Below, one piece after another: positions 1-7,954 of a DNA stretch of 64,000 nucleotides. Numbering within the stretch: position 1 is the stretch's first letter; each line of letters opens with the position of its first letter. The DNA is from Glycomyces niveus (GTDB lineage Bacteria; Actinomycetota; Actinomycetes; Mycobacteriales; Micromonosporaceae): positions 13,624-77,623 of the forward strand of contig NZ_JAGFNP010000012.1 in the NCBI RefSeq assembly GCF_017592475.1, read 5' to 3'. The translations under genes and the position numbers were made by a program. Below the pieces are notes generated by a model, which was not told where the DNA came from, did no database searches, and saw only the letters and a program-made list of their open reading frames with translations.

Positions 1-89
1 TGTGGGCGGTTCTCCCCCCACGGGTCCCCCCCGGCCCTCTGTCCTATCCTGCGCGAACGGGTTTCAGGTGTACTCCGGCGCCGCATCGC

Positions 90-1280
90 CTAGTCCGAGC
101 GTTCCTCGGTCCAGGCGGCGATGCCGCCTTCCGTGAGGATCATGTCCCAGGCGGCTTCGGCCGCACCGAGAATCGGGGCGTCCGGGCCGAGGGCCGAGGG
201 CACCACCGGTGGCGGGTCGTCGCGGCGGAAGCCCATCAGGCCCGCCCGGTAGGCGCCGCCGAAGGACTCGGGCACGGCGCGGCGCAGCTCCGGCGCCAGC
301 CCTCCGAGACAGACGATCTCCGGGTCGAGGATGTTCACCAGTCCGGCCGTCCCCCGCCCGAGCACCGTCGCGCATTCCTCCACGGCCGCACGGGACTCGG
401 GGTCCACCAGCGACTCGATGAGATAGGCGCGCGGGTCCTCCGGCTCGGCTTCGCCCTTGAGCCTCGCCACGGCGCGGCCGTCGACCGCGACGTCCCAGCA
501 TCCCGCGGCGCCGCAGGGGCAGGGCACGGCCGGGTCGCCCAGGGGCGCGTGGCCGAACTCGCCGCCCGCGCCGGTCGCGCCCGTGACGGCATGGCCCTGG
601 TCGACGAAGATGCCGCCGATGCCGACCTCGATCGTCAAATAGAGGACGCTCTGGCCGGGGTGCGAGAGGCGGGCTTCGGCGAGGCCCGCCAGGGTCGCGT
701 CGTTGCCGAGGGCTTGGGGCACACCGGGAAGCAGGGGTTCGACCTCCACATCGCGCCAGCCGAGCACACTGGACTGGACGATGGCGCTGCGCCGCACCGT
801 GCCCGTCGCCGACATCGAGACCGCTCGGACGCGGCCGCCGTACCGGTCGGCGAGGTTGCCCGCGGCTTCGCGGAGGTCCGCGAAGACCCGGTCGGGGCGT
901 TTGGAGGCGTGGCGGCCGGTGGTCGATTCGACCAGGGTCCCTTCGAGGTCGGCGATGGCCACGGTCCAGTCGGCGTAGCGGACGTCGACCACGGCGGCGA
1001 GCGGCCCGTCGGGGTGGGCGTGGAGCACGGTGGTCGGGCGGCCGCGCCCCGTGGGCGGGGCGGGGGCTTCGGCGATGAGGTCGAGGGCGCGGAGGCGGGC
1101 GGCGATCTCGGTGGCGGTGCCGCTGCCGACATGCATCTCGCGGGCGGCTTCGGCGCGGGTGACGCCGGGGCGTGAGCGTACGAGCCGCAGGAGGTCGAGC
1201 GCGCCGCTCCAGCGGGCGGCCTCGGCGCGGCCGATCTTGGCGGGGCCGGGCTCTTCGGCGGCGGGGGTTGCGGCTTGCAC
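90..1280 (-). CDS. ROK-family transcriptional regulator
   Basis: This 396-residue protein has an N-terminal winged-helix region (about residues 20-85), followed by a ROK sugar-kinase-like domain. The ROK zinc motif is visible near residue 255 as CPCGAAGCWD, matching the family CxCGxxGCxE pattern with the last acidic residue as Asp. The usual phosphate-binding DxGGT near the start of the kinase fold is degenerate (DVRYADWT), so it is more likely a sugar-sensing repressor than an active kinase. The start is GTG at 1280, with GGAGG seven bases upstream. It is divergent from the HAD/MFS pair, only 59 bp away, so it probably controls that shared promoter region. The ligand cannot be told from sequence. 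Confidence 0.9.
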   Translation of the reverse strand: MQAATPAAEEPGPAKIGRAEAARWSGALDLLRLVRSRPGVTRAEAAREMHVGSGTATEIAARLRALDLIAEAPAPPTGRGRPTTVLHAHPDGPLAAVVDVRYADWTVAIADLEGTLVESTTGRHASKRPDRVFADLREAAGNLADRYGGRVRAVSMSATGTVRRSAIVQSSVLGWRDVEVEPLLPGVPQALGNDATLAGLAEARLSHPGQSVLYLTIEVGIGGIFVDQGHAVTGATGAGGEFGHAPLGDPAVPCPCGAAGCWDVAVDGRAVARLKGEAEPEDPRAYLIESLVDPESRAAVEECATVLGRGTAGLVNILDPEIVCLGGLAPELRRAVPESFGGAYRAGLMGFRRDDPPPVVPSALGPDAPILGAAEAAWDMILTEGGIAAWTEERSD

Positions 1281-1339
1281 TCGGGGACCTCCAGGAATTA
1301 TCCTCGCGTTACGAGTTTATTTCTACCCCGGAGGGCTTC

Positions 1340-1966
1340 ATGCGAAGCTACAGCAACCCCGAAGCCGTCCTGCTGGACATGGACGGCACCCTGGTCGATT
1401 CCGACGGCGCCGTCGAACGCGCCTGGGCCGCATGGGCCGTCGAGTACGGCGTCGCCCCCGCGCATGCGCTCGCCGACATGCACGGCAGCCCCGCGCACCT
1501 CACCGTCGCCCGCCTGCGGCCCGACCTCGACGCCGCCGGCGTCGAAGCCGCCGCCCAGCGCCAGCTCGACCTCCAGTACGAGGACCTCGCCGACGTCGTC
1601 CCCACGCCGGGCGCCGTCGCGCTGCTCGCCGCGCTCGACCGGATCGGCCTGCCCTGGGCCGTGGTCACCAGCGCCGACGACCGGCTCGCGAAGGCCCGCC
1701 TCGCCGCCGCCGGGATCGTCCCGCCGCTGCTGTTCACGTTCGAGGACGTGGAGCGCGGCAAGCCCGACCCCGAGGGGTATCTCCTGGCCGCCAGGGCGCT
1801 GGGCGTCGATCCGGCCGCGTGCCTCGTCGTCGAGGACTCCGAGCCGGGCCTCGCCGCGGGCCGCGCGGCGGGCGCGATGACCGCGTCCCTGCGCGGCCTC
1901 GACGCCGACGTGCGTCTGCGCGACCTCGGGCACCTCGCGGAGCTGCTGGTGCCCGATGGCCGTTGA
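1340..1966 (+). CDS. HAD-superfamily hydrolase, beta-phosphoglucomutase/sugar-phosphatase type
   Basis: This 208-residue cytosolic phosphatase or phosphomutase has motif I as LLDMDGTLVD (nucleophile Asp13, second Asp15) and a cap of about residues 20-85. Motif II is the VVTSADD stretch, motif III the conserved Lys of RGKPDPEGY, and motif IV VVEDSEPG. The ATG at 1340 is chosen because GGAGGG lies just upstream and the conserved core starts 10 residues in; a longer reading frame extends upstream but has no conserved sequence. Its last codons overlap the next gene by 11 bp, so the two are translationally coupled. Beside a ROK regulator it probably acts on a phosphorylated sugar. The substrate is unknown. 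Confidence 0.88.
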   Translation: MRSYSNPEAVLLDMDGTLVDSDGAVERAWAAWAVEYGVAPAHALADMHGSPAHLTVARLRPDLDAAGVEAAAQRQLDLQYEDLADVVPTPGAVALLAALDRIGLPWAVVTSADDRLAKARLAAAGIVPPLLFTFEDVERGKPDPEGYLLAARALGVDPAACLVVEDSEPGLAAGRAAGAMTASLRGLDADVRLRDLGHLAELLVPDGR

Positions 1967-3068
1967 CGTTCGCGCCGCGCCCGAGGCGGACGCGCAGGGC
2001 GTGGCCCGCGTGGTCGCGTTGGCGCAGATCGGTCTCGGTCTGCTCGTGTCCTCGTACGGGCCGTACCTCGCCGGGATCGCGGCCGAACTCGAGCGGCCGC
2101 GCGGCGAACTCGTCTGGCTCACCATGACCTTCGGTGCGGGGCTCGTGCTCGCGGCGCTCGTCGGCCCGGCGGTGCTCCGCGCGGGGGCGGGCCTGGTGAT
2201 GCGCGTGTCGTGCGCGGGTATCGCGGTCGGCGCGGTCGCCATGGCGGCCTCGCCGCGGCTCGCGCTGGCCGGAGCCGGATCGGTCATGGTCGGCTTCGGG
2301 TGCGCGGCGATCGGATTGACGACGCCGTCGCTGCTGCGCGGTCCGGGGGCGGCGAAGCGCATCGCGGTCATGGTCGGGCTCGCCAGCGCCGCGGGGGTGT
2401 GCGCGCCGCTGGCGTTCGGGGCGCTGGAGGCGGTGGGCGTGCCGGGCCGGTGGGCGCTGTTGAGTGCGGTCCCGGTGCTGGTCGCGGCTGTCGTGCATCG
2501 CACGGTTCGCGGTCCGCTCGATGATGGGGGCGGGGACGGTCCGGTGCCGGTGGGTCCGGCTTCGCTGGGGTGGGCGCGGATCGTCCTGTGCGTCGGGGTG
2601 GAGTTCTGCTTCGCGATCTGGAGTGTGGCCCGGTTGGTCGATACGGGGGTGGCGTTGGGGACGGCTTCGGCGCTGGGCGCGTCGTTCGGGATCGGGATGG
2701 CGGTGGGTCGGCTGGTGGGGCCGCGGTTCGTGGACCGGTCGTGGGCGGTGCCGGCGGCGCTGGGGACGGTCGCGGTCGGGACGGTGGTGGTGTACCTGGG
2801 GCGGGATCCGGGTGTGGTGACGGCGGGGATCGCGGTGGCGAGCCTGGGCATCGCGCCGTTGTATCCGATCATGCTGGGCCGTCTGGTCGGGATTCCGGGT
2901 TTGAGCGGGCGGCATTCGGCGTCGATCGGTTCGCTGGCGTCGGGGACGGCGATCTTGGCCGCGCCGGCGGCGTTGGGTTGGCTGGACGGGCAGATCGGGT
3001 TGCGGGAGGCGTTCTTGCTGCCGTTGCCGCTGCTGCTGGTGCTGCTGTTCCTGGCGAGGCGCGCCTAG
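1956..3068 (+). CDS. MFS transporter
   Basis: The 370-residue polytopic membrane protein has about twelve hydrophobic segments and short loops, typical of a major facilitator. It starts at ATG 1956 inside the end of the HAD gene. The charged start (AVDVRAAPEADAQG) leads straight into the first membrane helix. It is coupled to a sugar-type HAD enzyme and sits beside a ROK regulator, so a sugar or glycoside efflux/uptake role is plausible, but the substrate is not readable. The gene ends at a strong hairpin shared with the convergent TerC gene. Confidence 0.85.
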   Translation: MAVDVRAAPEADAQGVARVVALAQIGLGLLVSSYGPYLAGIAAELERPRGELVWLTMTFGAGLVLAALVGPAVLRAGAGLVMRVSCAGIAVGAVAMAASPRLALAGAGSVMVGFGCAAIGLTTPSLLRGPGAAKRIAVMVGLASAAGVCAPLAFGALEAVGVPGRWALLSAVPVLVAAVVHRTVRGPLDDGGGDGPVPVGPASLGWARIVLCVGVEFCFAIWSVARLVDTGVALGTASALGASFGIGMAVGRLVGPRFVDRSWAVPAALGTVAVGTVVVYLGRDPGVVTAGIAVASLGIAPLYPIMLGRLVGIPGLSGRHSASIGSLASGTAILAAPAALGWLDGQIGLREAFLLPLPLLLVLLFLARRA

Positions 3069-3069
3069 G

Positions 3070-3105
3070 GAAGCGGCCCCGGACCGGCGTGGTCCGGGCC
3101 GCTTC
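3070..3105. terminator. Bidirectional hairpin terminator
   Basis: The left arm GAAGCGGCCCCGGACC pairs with GGTCCGGGCCGCTTC across a five-base loop with a single-base bulge. It lies between the convergent MFS and TerC genes, so it can end transcription from both sides. Confidence 0.75.
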
Positions 3106-3112
3106 GTGCGCG

Positions 3113-4117
3113 CTAGCGCTCTTCGGGTTCTTTCTTCCTGGTGGCCGAGAGCGAACCGGCGTGGGCCTTCTCCTCGGGGCTCATGCGGGTCTTGATGAGG
3201 CTCGCGATGGTCACGACGACTAGGACGCCGATGACGACGGCGAGGCTGACCGGGGTCGAGACTTCGGGGATCGCGGGGTCGATGTCGACGTGGCCCCAGT
3301 GCAGGATCAGCTTCACGCCGATGAAGAGCAGGATGATCGACAGGCCGAGCGAGAGGTAGACGAGCCGGTCGAGCAGGCCCTTCACGAGGAAGAACAGGGC
3401 GCGCAGGCCCAGCAGCGCGAAGGCGTTCGCGGTGAAGACGATGTACGCCTCCTGGGTGACGCCGAAGACGGCCGGGATGGAGTCGAGGGCGAACAGCAGG
3501 TCGACTGAGCCGATGGCGATGAGGACGATGAACAGCGGGGTGAACAGCCGCTTGCCGTCCACTTTGACGTGGAGTTTGCCGTCGACGTAGTCGGGGGTGA
3601 TGGGCAGGAAGCGGCGGGCGCCGCGGACCATCACGTTCGATTCGATGTCGGGGTCTTCGTCGCGGTGGCGGAACAGCTGGATCGCGGTGTAGACGAGCAG
3701 GAGCCCGAACAGGAGGAACATGAAGGAGAAGGAGTTGATGAGGGCCGCGCCGAGGGCGATGAAGATCGCGCGCATGATGAGCGCGAGCACGATGCCGAAG
3801 GTGAGGACCTTGTGCTGGTGGTGGTCGGGGACGGCGAAGGTGCTCATGATGATCACGAACACGAAGAGGTTGTCGACCGAGAGGCTCTTCTCGATGATGT
3901 ACCCGGCGAAGTACTCGGTGCCGGCGGCGTTGCCGTACTGCATGCCGAACCAGACGCCGAACCCGATCGCGATGGCGATGTAGAAGACCGACCAGGCCGT
4001 GGCCTCTTTGAACCCGACGTGGTGGGGGCGCAGTGCCGCGAGGATCAGGTCCACCGCCAGCAGGGCCACGATGAATCCGATGGTTACGGCCCAAGTGAGA
4101 GGGCTGATATCGAGCAA
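3113..4117 (-). CDS. TerC/Alx-family integral membrane protein
   Basis: The 334-residue protein has about nine transmembrane helices and the TerC signature acidic motifs within membrane segments: EKSLSVDNLFVF near residue 78 and DLLFALDSIPA near residue 206. TerC/Alx proteins are linked to metal (manganese) export or to metallation of secreted proteins, and some confer tellurite resistance. The start is TTG at 4117 with GGAGGAAG just upstream; an ATG 22 bp further up is followed at once by a stop. It stands alone between the MFS hairpin and the GH1 gene. I looked for a manganese (yybP-ykoY) leader upstream and did not see one. Confidence 0.92.
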   Translation of the reverse strand: MLDISPLTWAVTIGFIVALLAVDLILAALRPHHVGFKEATAWSVFYIAIAIGFGVWFGMQYGNAAGTEYFAGYIIEKSLSVDNLFVFVIIMSTFAVPDHHQHKVLTFGIVLALIMRAIFIALGAALINSFSFMFLLFGLLLVYTAIQLFRHRDEDPDIESNVMVRGARRFLPITPDYVDGKLHVKVDGKRLFTPLFIVLIAIGSVDLLFALDSIPAVFGVTQEAYIVFTANAFALLGLRALFFLVKGLLDRLVYLSLGLSIILLFIGVKLILHWGHVDIDPAIPEVSTPVSLAVVIGVLVVVTIASLIKTRMSPEEKAHAGSLSATRKKEPEER

Positions 4118-4285
4118 CGCTTCCTCCGTCAGATTGCCATCATCACGACTGCAGGACTGACATCAGACCCGCAGTGCCCGCATCCTAACGGCCGCGTGCC
4201 CCGTTTGTCACGACCACCCTGTCGAGCGTGACCTCGACCAAAGCATGATCATGGCCACTGCGCAGCGGAAACGGCGATTCGGCCC

Positions 4286-5563
4286 TCAGGACGCGGGCAC
4301 GAGGCAGCTCAGCGGCGGGTCGATGAGTGAGCACACGGACGCTCGCACGACCGGCTCGTAGTCGGCGGGGACGCCGCCGTCTGCGATGACGGCGGTGTAG
4401 GCGGCGACGCCGTCGGTCGCGCGTCGTTCCAGGTCGGGGTCGGCGAGGGCGTCCACGGTGTACAGCCCGAAGCGGGGGGTGTAGGAGCCCCATTCGTAGT
4501 TGTCGGTGAGGGACCAGTAGTTGTAGCCGATGACGTCGATGCCGTCTTGGGCGGCGCGCTGGATCCAGTAGACGTGGTCCTCGATGAACTCGGTGCGGGA
4601 AAGCCCGTCGGGCCGCTCGGCGTTGTCGTGGGTGGCCATGCCGTTCTCGACGATGTAGAGCGGGAGGTCGGGGAATTTGCCGCCGTAGTAGCGGAGGGCG
4701 TAGTAGATGCCGTCGGGCTGGGCGTCGGCGAGTTCGCCGGTGAGGGCGCGGGCGGCCGTGAGGTTGTCGAGGCTGAGGCCGAGGTAGTAGTCGATGCCGA
4801 CGAAGTCGAGCCGGTTGCGGATCTTGTCGATGAACGCGGCGTCGAACAGCCACGGCGAGAGGGGGATGAACGCGAGGTTGGAGGTGACCATGGCTGCGGG
4901 GTTCGCCGCGTGGATCTGGTCGTAGGCGGCGTTGTGGGCCTTGGCGAGCCGGTCGAAGATCCAGGGCGCGTCGAACCAGGTCGCGGCCCCGTTGTCGATC
5001 TCCTGGTAGACGTACAGGGTCGCTTCGTTGAAGGTCACCCACATGGCGCCGGAGTCGGCGTACCGGGCGACGATCCGCTCGCTGTAGGCGGTGAAGTCCT
5101 CAAGGGTCTCGTCGCTCTTCCAGCCGCCCTGGTCGGCGACCCAGCCGGGGTGGACCCAGTGGTTGAGGGTGATCATCGGGGTCATGCCGGCGGCGGTGAT
5201 GTGCGCGACGACGTCGTCGTAGTAGGCGAGTTCGGTCGCGTCCCACTCGCCCGGCGCGGGTTCGACGCGGGCCCATTCGATGCCGAACCGGTAGACCTCG
5301 ACGCCCATCGCGGCGGCGAGCGCGATGTCCTCGGCGTACCGGTGCCGGAAGTCGACGGCGTTCCCGACGGGCTCCTTCTCCTGGGAGTAGCGGAGCCAGT
5401 TCGAGTCCGGGTTGGACCCTTCGGATTGGAAGCCCGATGACGAGACGCCCCAAAGGAAGTCGTCGGGGAGCGGCGCGACCGGCTCGGCGGCGTTCGCGGG
5501 GGCGGCCGCGAGGAGGGAGGCGGCGACGATGAGGCAGGCCAGGAGCCGACTGAAAGCACGCAT
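4286..5563 (-). CDS. Secreted GH1-family glycosidase (beta-glucosidase type)
   Basis: The 425-residue protein has a signal peptide (cleavage after about residue 26, ANA-A), then a GH1 barrel. The acid/base is Glu180 in TFNEA and the nucleophile is Glu306 in IVENG; the aglycone-side GYNYWSLTDNYEW motif is near residue 345. GH1 enzymes cleave terminal beta-glucosides, galactosides or related sugars. Most bacterial members are cytoplasmic, so export is notable. The C-terminal 40 residues after the barrel are short and contain two Cys that may form a disulfide. The gene is monocistronic. The substrate cannot be fixed from sequence. Confidence 0.92.
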   Translation of the reverse strand: MRAFSRLLACLIVAASLLAAAPANAAEPVAPLPDDFLWGVSSSGFQSEGSNPDSNWLRYSQEKEPVGNAVDFRHRYAEDIALAAAMGVEVYRFGIEWARVEPAPGEWDATELAYYDDVVAHITAAGMTPMITLNHWVHPGWVADQGGWKSDETLEDFTAYSERIVARYADSGAMWVTFNEATLYVYQEIDNGAATWFDAPWIFDRLAKAHNAAYDQIHAANPAAMVTSNLAFIPLSPWLFDAAFIDKIRNRLDFVGIDYYLGLSLDNLTAARALTGELADAQPDGIYYALRYYGGKFPDLPLYIVENGMATHDNAERPDGLSRTEFIEDHVYWIQRAAQDGIDVIGYNYWSLTDNYEWGSYTPRFGLYTVDALADPDLERRATDGVAAYTAVIADGGVPADYEPVVRASVCSLIDPPLSCLVPAS

Positions 5564-5603
5564 GGGGGAATGCTCCGTTTCTCCCCCGTTTTGTGCCTCA
5601 ACA

Positions 5604-6173
5604 TCATAGGCACGGGAAGGCCCGCAGGGGAATACCGGACGGTAACGAGGCGAAGCCGGCGAGCGCGGCGGTCTGGGCGGCGGTGAGCCGGAACCCCTGG
5701 ACGGCGGCGCGCGGGTGGATCTCGGCGGCGTGCCAGTGCTCGGCGCGGACGCTGGTGGCGACGCCGATGCGGCGCATCTCGGCGCGGAGCTTCTGGGCGA
5801 GGTCGAAGGCGTCGAAGAGGTAGACGTGGTCGATGCCCCAGGGCCGGTGCGCGCGGGGGTGGGCGGGGCCGCGCGGGCCGGTCATGACGAGGTAGTACTC
5901 GAGCTCGTCGGAGTCGGTGAGGTCGAGGAGGCCGTCGCCGCGGGTGTAGTGCTTGATGTTGACGGTGCGCCCGGCGAGCGGGCCGGAGCGGAACCAGCCG
6001 TCGACGGCGCGGTGGGCGGCGGGCGCGAGCTCGATGTCGAAGATCTGCGCGCCGATCCAGTCGGAGAGGTGCCCGTGGACGAGGGGACGGCCGACGATGT
6101 CGGTGATGCGCGCTTCGATCTCGTTGCGCGCCTGCAGGAGCATGGCGACCGACTTGAGTCCGTCTTCGTCCAT
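5604..6173 (-). CDS. Conserved hypothetical protein (DUF6998-like)
   Basis: This 189-residue soluble protein has no signal peptide or membrane segment. The segment at about residues 15-85 (ARNEIEARITDIVGRP, then FDIELAPAAHRAVDGWF and LAGRTVNIKHYTRGDGLLD) resembles what I know as the DUF6998 family of uncharacterised proteins. This is from memory of the pattern, not a search. It starts at ATG 6173. It is on the same strand as the decayed SDR gene and its TetR neighbour, about 85 bp downstream. No function can be assigned. Confidence 0.7.
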   Translation of the reverse strand: MDEDGLKSVAMLLQARNEIEARITDIVGRPLVHGHLSDWIGAQIFDIELAPAAHRAVDGWFRSGPLAGRTVNIKHYTRGDGLLDLTDSDELEYYLVMTGPRGPAHPRAHRPWGIDHVYLFDAFDLAQKLRAEMRRIGVATSVRAEHWHAAEIHPRAAVQGFRLTAAQTAALAGFASLPSGIPLRAFPCL

Positions 6174-6258
6174 CGGCGCTCCTCGGGTCGGCCCACGCTC
6201 CTCATCGTACCGAGGGGCCGCCGGGGGCGCCGCCGTCGCCGGGCGGCGCCCGGGAGCC

Positions 6259-6703
6259 CTAGACGGCGGACCAGCCGCCGTCGCTGGGGAGGACGACGCC
6301 GTTGACGTTGGCGGCGTCGTCGCTGAGGAGCCAGGCGATCGAGTTCGCGAGGACGTCGGCGGTGGCCGGGGCCGGGATCACGACCTGCAGGATCGGGCCG
6401 ACGCGCTCGCCGGCGAGCGGGGACTTCATCGTGCCCTCGATGTTGGTCATGACCGGTGAGGCGCATCGGCGCGGTGACGTTGATCGCGAAGACCCGGTCC
6501 CAGGTGGCGTCGTCGACTTCGGCGGCGGGCAGGAAGCCGTCCATGATGCCCGCGACGTTGGCGAGGCCGTTCACCTTGCCGTCGGCGGCGGCCACGACCC
6601 GGTCGACGACGTCGGCGGCGGTGAGGTCCCCGGCGACGGGCCGGACGTCGATCTCGGCGGCGAGCTTGTCGAGCGCGTCCTGGTTGACGACCGTTCGCGG
6701 CAT
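6259..6703 (-). pseudogene. Decayed short-chain dehydrogenase (5' and internal deletions)
   Basis: Two pieces of one SDR sit in different frames. The upstream piece (6703 down to about 6455) encodes the middle Rossmann part, with DLTAADVVDRVV and LANVAGIMDGF (the NNAG-equivalent), then FAINVTAPMRLT. The downstream piece (6450-6259) encodes the C-terminal end, with TNIEGTMKSPL, ANSIAWLLSDDA and NGVVLPSDGGW. The first strand with its GxxxGxG cofactor loop is missing, as is the catalytic Ser-Tyr-Lys segment. The junction is at ACCGGTCATGACC, where a frame change also occurs. About 80-90 residues are lost inside, and the 5' end abuts the TetR stop codon. It cannot make a working enzyme; mis-assembly is a less likely explanation. 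Confidence 0.8.
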
Positions 6704-6723
6704 TCCCGCAACCGAGGTGTGGG

Positions 6724-7323
6724 CTAGCCCGCCGCGGCGGCCAGGGCGTCGGCGAGGAGGCGGCCGACGGCCTCGAGCCGGTCGGCCATGGCCTCGGGGT
6801 CGAGCGGGTCCTCCCCGGAGACGAGCCAGGCGCTCATGAGGGCGGTACCGCCGCCGGTGACGAACACGGCCAGGTCGTCGGCGGTGCGCGCCGGGAGCGC
6901 GTCGCCGAAGCGGGCGAGGAGGGCGTCGCGCCGCAGCGGCGCGAGCAGCTCGGTCACCACCCGGTTGAGCGCGAACGCGCTCGCCGTCGCGAACATCGCC
7001 CGGTAGAAGCCCTGGTGGGCGCAGAAGTGGCGGGCGACCGCGAGCGCCCGCTCCCGCCCGAACGCCTCCCCCGGGCTGTCCTGCCACGGCTCGGTGAGCT
7101 CGCGGCGCGCGAGGTCGAGGGCCGCCTCGAGCAGGAGGTTGTCCCGGTCGCCGAAGTGGAGGTACACGAGCTGGCGGCTGACCCCCGCGGCATCGGCGAT
7201 GTCGGAGACCGGGACGTTCGCGGTGCCGCGCGCGCTCACCAGCGCGGTCGCGGCGCCCAGGAGGGCGGCGCGGGTTCGTCGCACCCGGCGGTCTTTGGCG
7301 GGCGGCGGAGGGTCGAAACTCAC
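6724..7323 (-). CDS. TetR-family transcriptional regulator
   Basis: This 199-residue repressor has an N-terminal TetR helix-turn-helix (about residues 15-62, with VSDIADAAGVSRQLVYLHF) and a divergent helical ligand-binding domain. It starts at ATG 7323, with no cleaner upstream option. It runs directly into the decayed SDR gene on the same strand, which was presumably its regulatory partner or operon mate; with that gene broken it may now be orphaned. Confidence 0.88.
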   Translation of the reverse strand: MSFDPPPPAKDRRVRRTRAALLGAATALVSARGTANVPVSDIADAAGVSRQLVYLHFGDRDNLLLEAALDLARRELTEPWQDSPGEAFGRERALAVARHFCAHQGFYRAMFATASAFALNRVVTELLAPLRRDALLARFGDALPARTADDLAVFVTGGGTALMSAWLVSGEDPLDPEAMADRLEAVGRLLADALAAAAG

Positions 7324-7378
7324 CCGACGAGGTTAGGCACTCCCCGCACCTTCGACAAGTCGTTCGACGGCCGGGAGC

Positions 7379-7783
7379 CTACGCGAAATCGATCGCGTCG
7401 ACGTAGAGCCAGTTACCGCCGATGCGCTCGAAGGCGCTGTGCTCGGTCTGGGAGCCGGGGCCGTCGGCGTCGGTGTAGTCGGCGCGGAAGCGGACGGTGC
7501 CCTGGGTGTGGAGGGCGGTCCCGCCGGTCGTCTCGAGGATGCGCAGGCCGGTGAAGCGGCGGCCGTCGTCGGCGAGGTCGAGCCGCTCGGGGCGGGTCTC
7601 GGGGTGCCAGGTGCGCATGAGGTAGGCGGCGTCGCCGAGGGCGAAGGCGCTGTAGCGCGAGCGCATGAGGGCTTCGGCGGTGGGGGCCTTGGCGGTCCCG
7701 GCGTGCAGCGGCCCGCAGCAGGCGGTGTACGCGGCGCCGGAGCCGCACGGGCACGGGCGGGACGGGCGGGAGCGTTTCGGCAT
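7379..7783 (-). CDS. YchJ-like SEC-C motif protein (UPF0225 type)
   Basis: The 134-residue protein begins with a zinc-binding SEC-C motif (CPCGSGAAYTACCGPLH, about residues 11-27). A YchJ-type domain follows, with RSRYSAFALGDAAYLMRTWH and a C-terminal beta-rich half ending in WLYVDAIDF. SEC-C motifs bind zinc and often mediate protein contacts; the role of YchJ proteins is not settled. It starts at ATG 7783, just downstream (in transcription sense) of the poly-G repeat, so its promoter lies in the doubtful sequence. Confidence 0.88.
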   Translation of the reverse strand: MPKRSRPSRPCPCGSGAAYTACCGPLHAGTAKAPTAEALMRSRYSAFALGDAAYLMRTWHPETRPERLDLADDGRRFTGLRILETTGGTALHTQGTVRFRADYTDADGPGSQTEHSAFERIGGNWLYVDAIDFA

Positions 7784-7948
7784 AGGGGGATTGTGCCGGA
7801 GCGCCGCACCGGCCCGGGGGGGGGGGGGGGGGGGGGGGCGGGGCGCAGGCCGCGGGGGGGGGGGGGGGGCGCGCCGGCGGGGGCGTCGCGTTTCGGCATT
7901 GGGGGCTTGTGCGGGAGCGCCGCACGGGCCCGGGGGCCGGTGCGGCGC
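7772..7948. repeat. Imperfect 116-bp duplication with 23-G and 16-G runs
   Basis: A segment starting GCGTTTCGGCAT occurs at 7772 and again, with several substitutions, at 7888 (offset 116). Between the copies lie a 23-base G run (7816-7838) and a 16-base G run (7854-7869). The first copy's GCGCCGCACCGGCCC (7801-7815) is a perfect complement of GGGCCGGTGCGGCGC at 7934-7948. The second copy has a mismatch inside that same stem. If the duplicate is removed, one strong terminator hairpin remains between the SGNH esterase and the YchJ-like gene. I read this as a likely sequencing or assembly artefact. Confidence 0.75.
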
Positions 7949-7954
7949 GCCTTG

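Noticed and set aside
1..89. Possible feature at the left window edge
   Set aside because: Only GC-rich sequence downstream of the ROK gene; no gene, hairpin or motif could be supported.
1734..4094. A 786-residue minus-strand open frame spanning the MFS and TerC genes
   Set aside because: It is Arg/Pro/His repeats produced by GC bias, overlapping two genes with clear families.
4118..4220. Possible manganese riboswitch ahead of the TerC gene
   Set aside because: TerC genes are often preceded by yybP-ykoY leaders, but the 100 bases upstream show neither the conserved loop sequences nor a clear paired architecture.
7816..7869. Poly-G tract as a phase-variation switch for the YchJ-like gene
   Set aside because: The tract is not inside a coding frame, and the degenerate duplication with a broken stem fits a sequencing artefact better.
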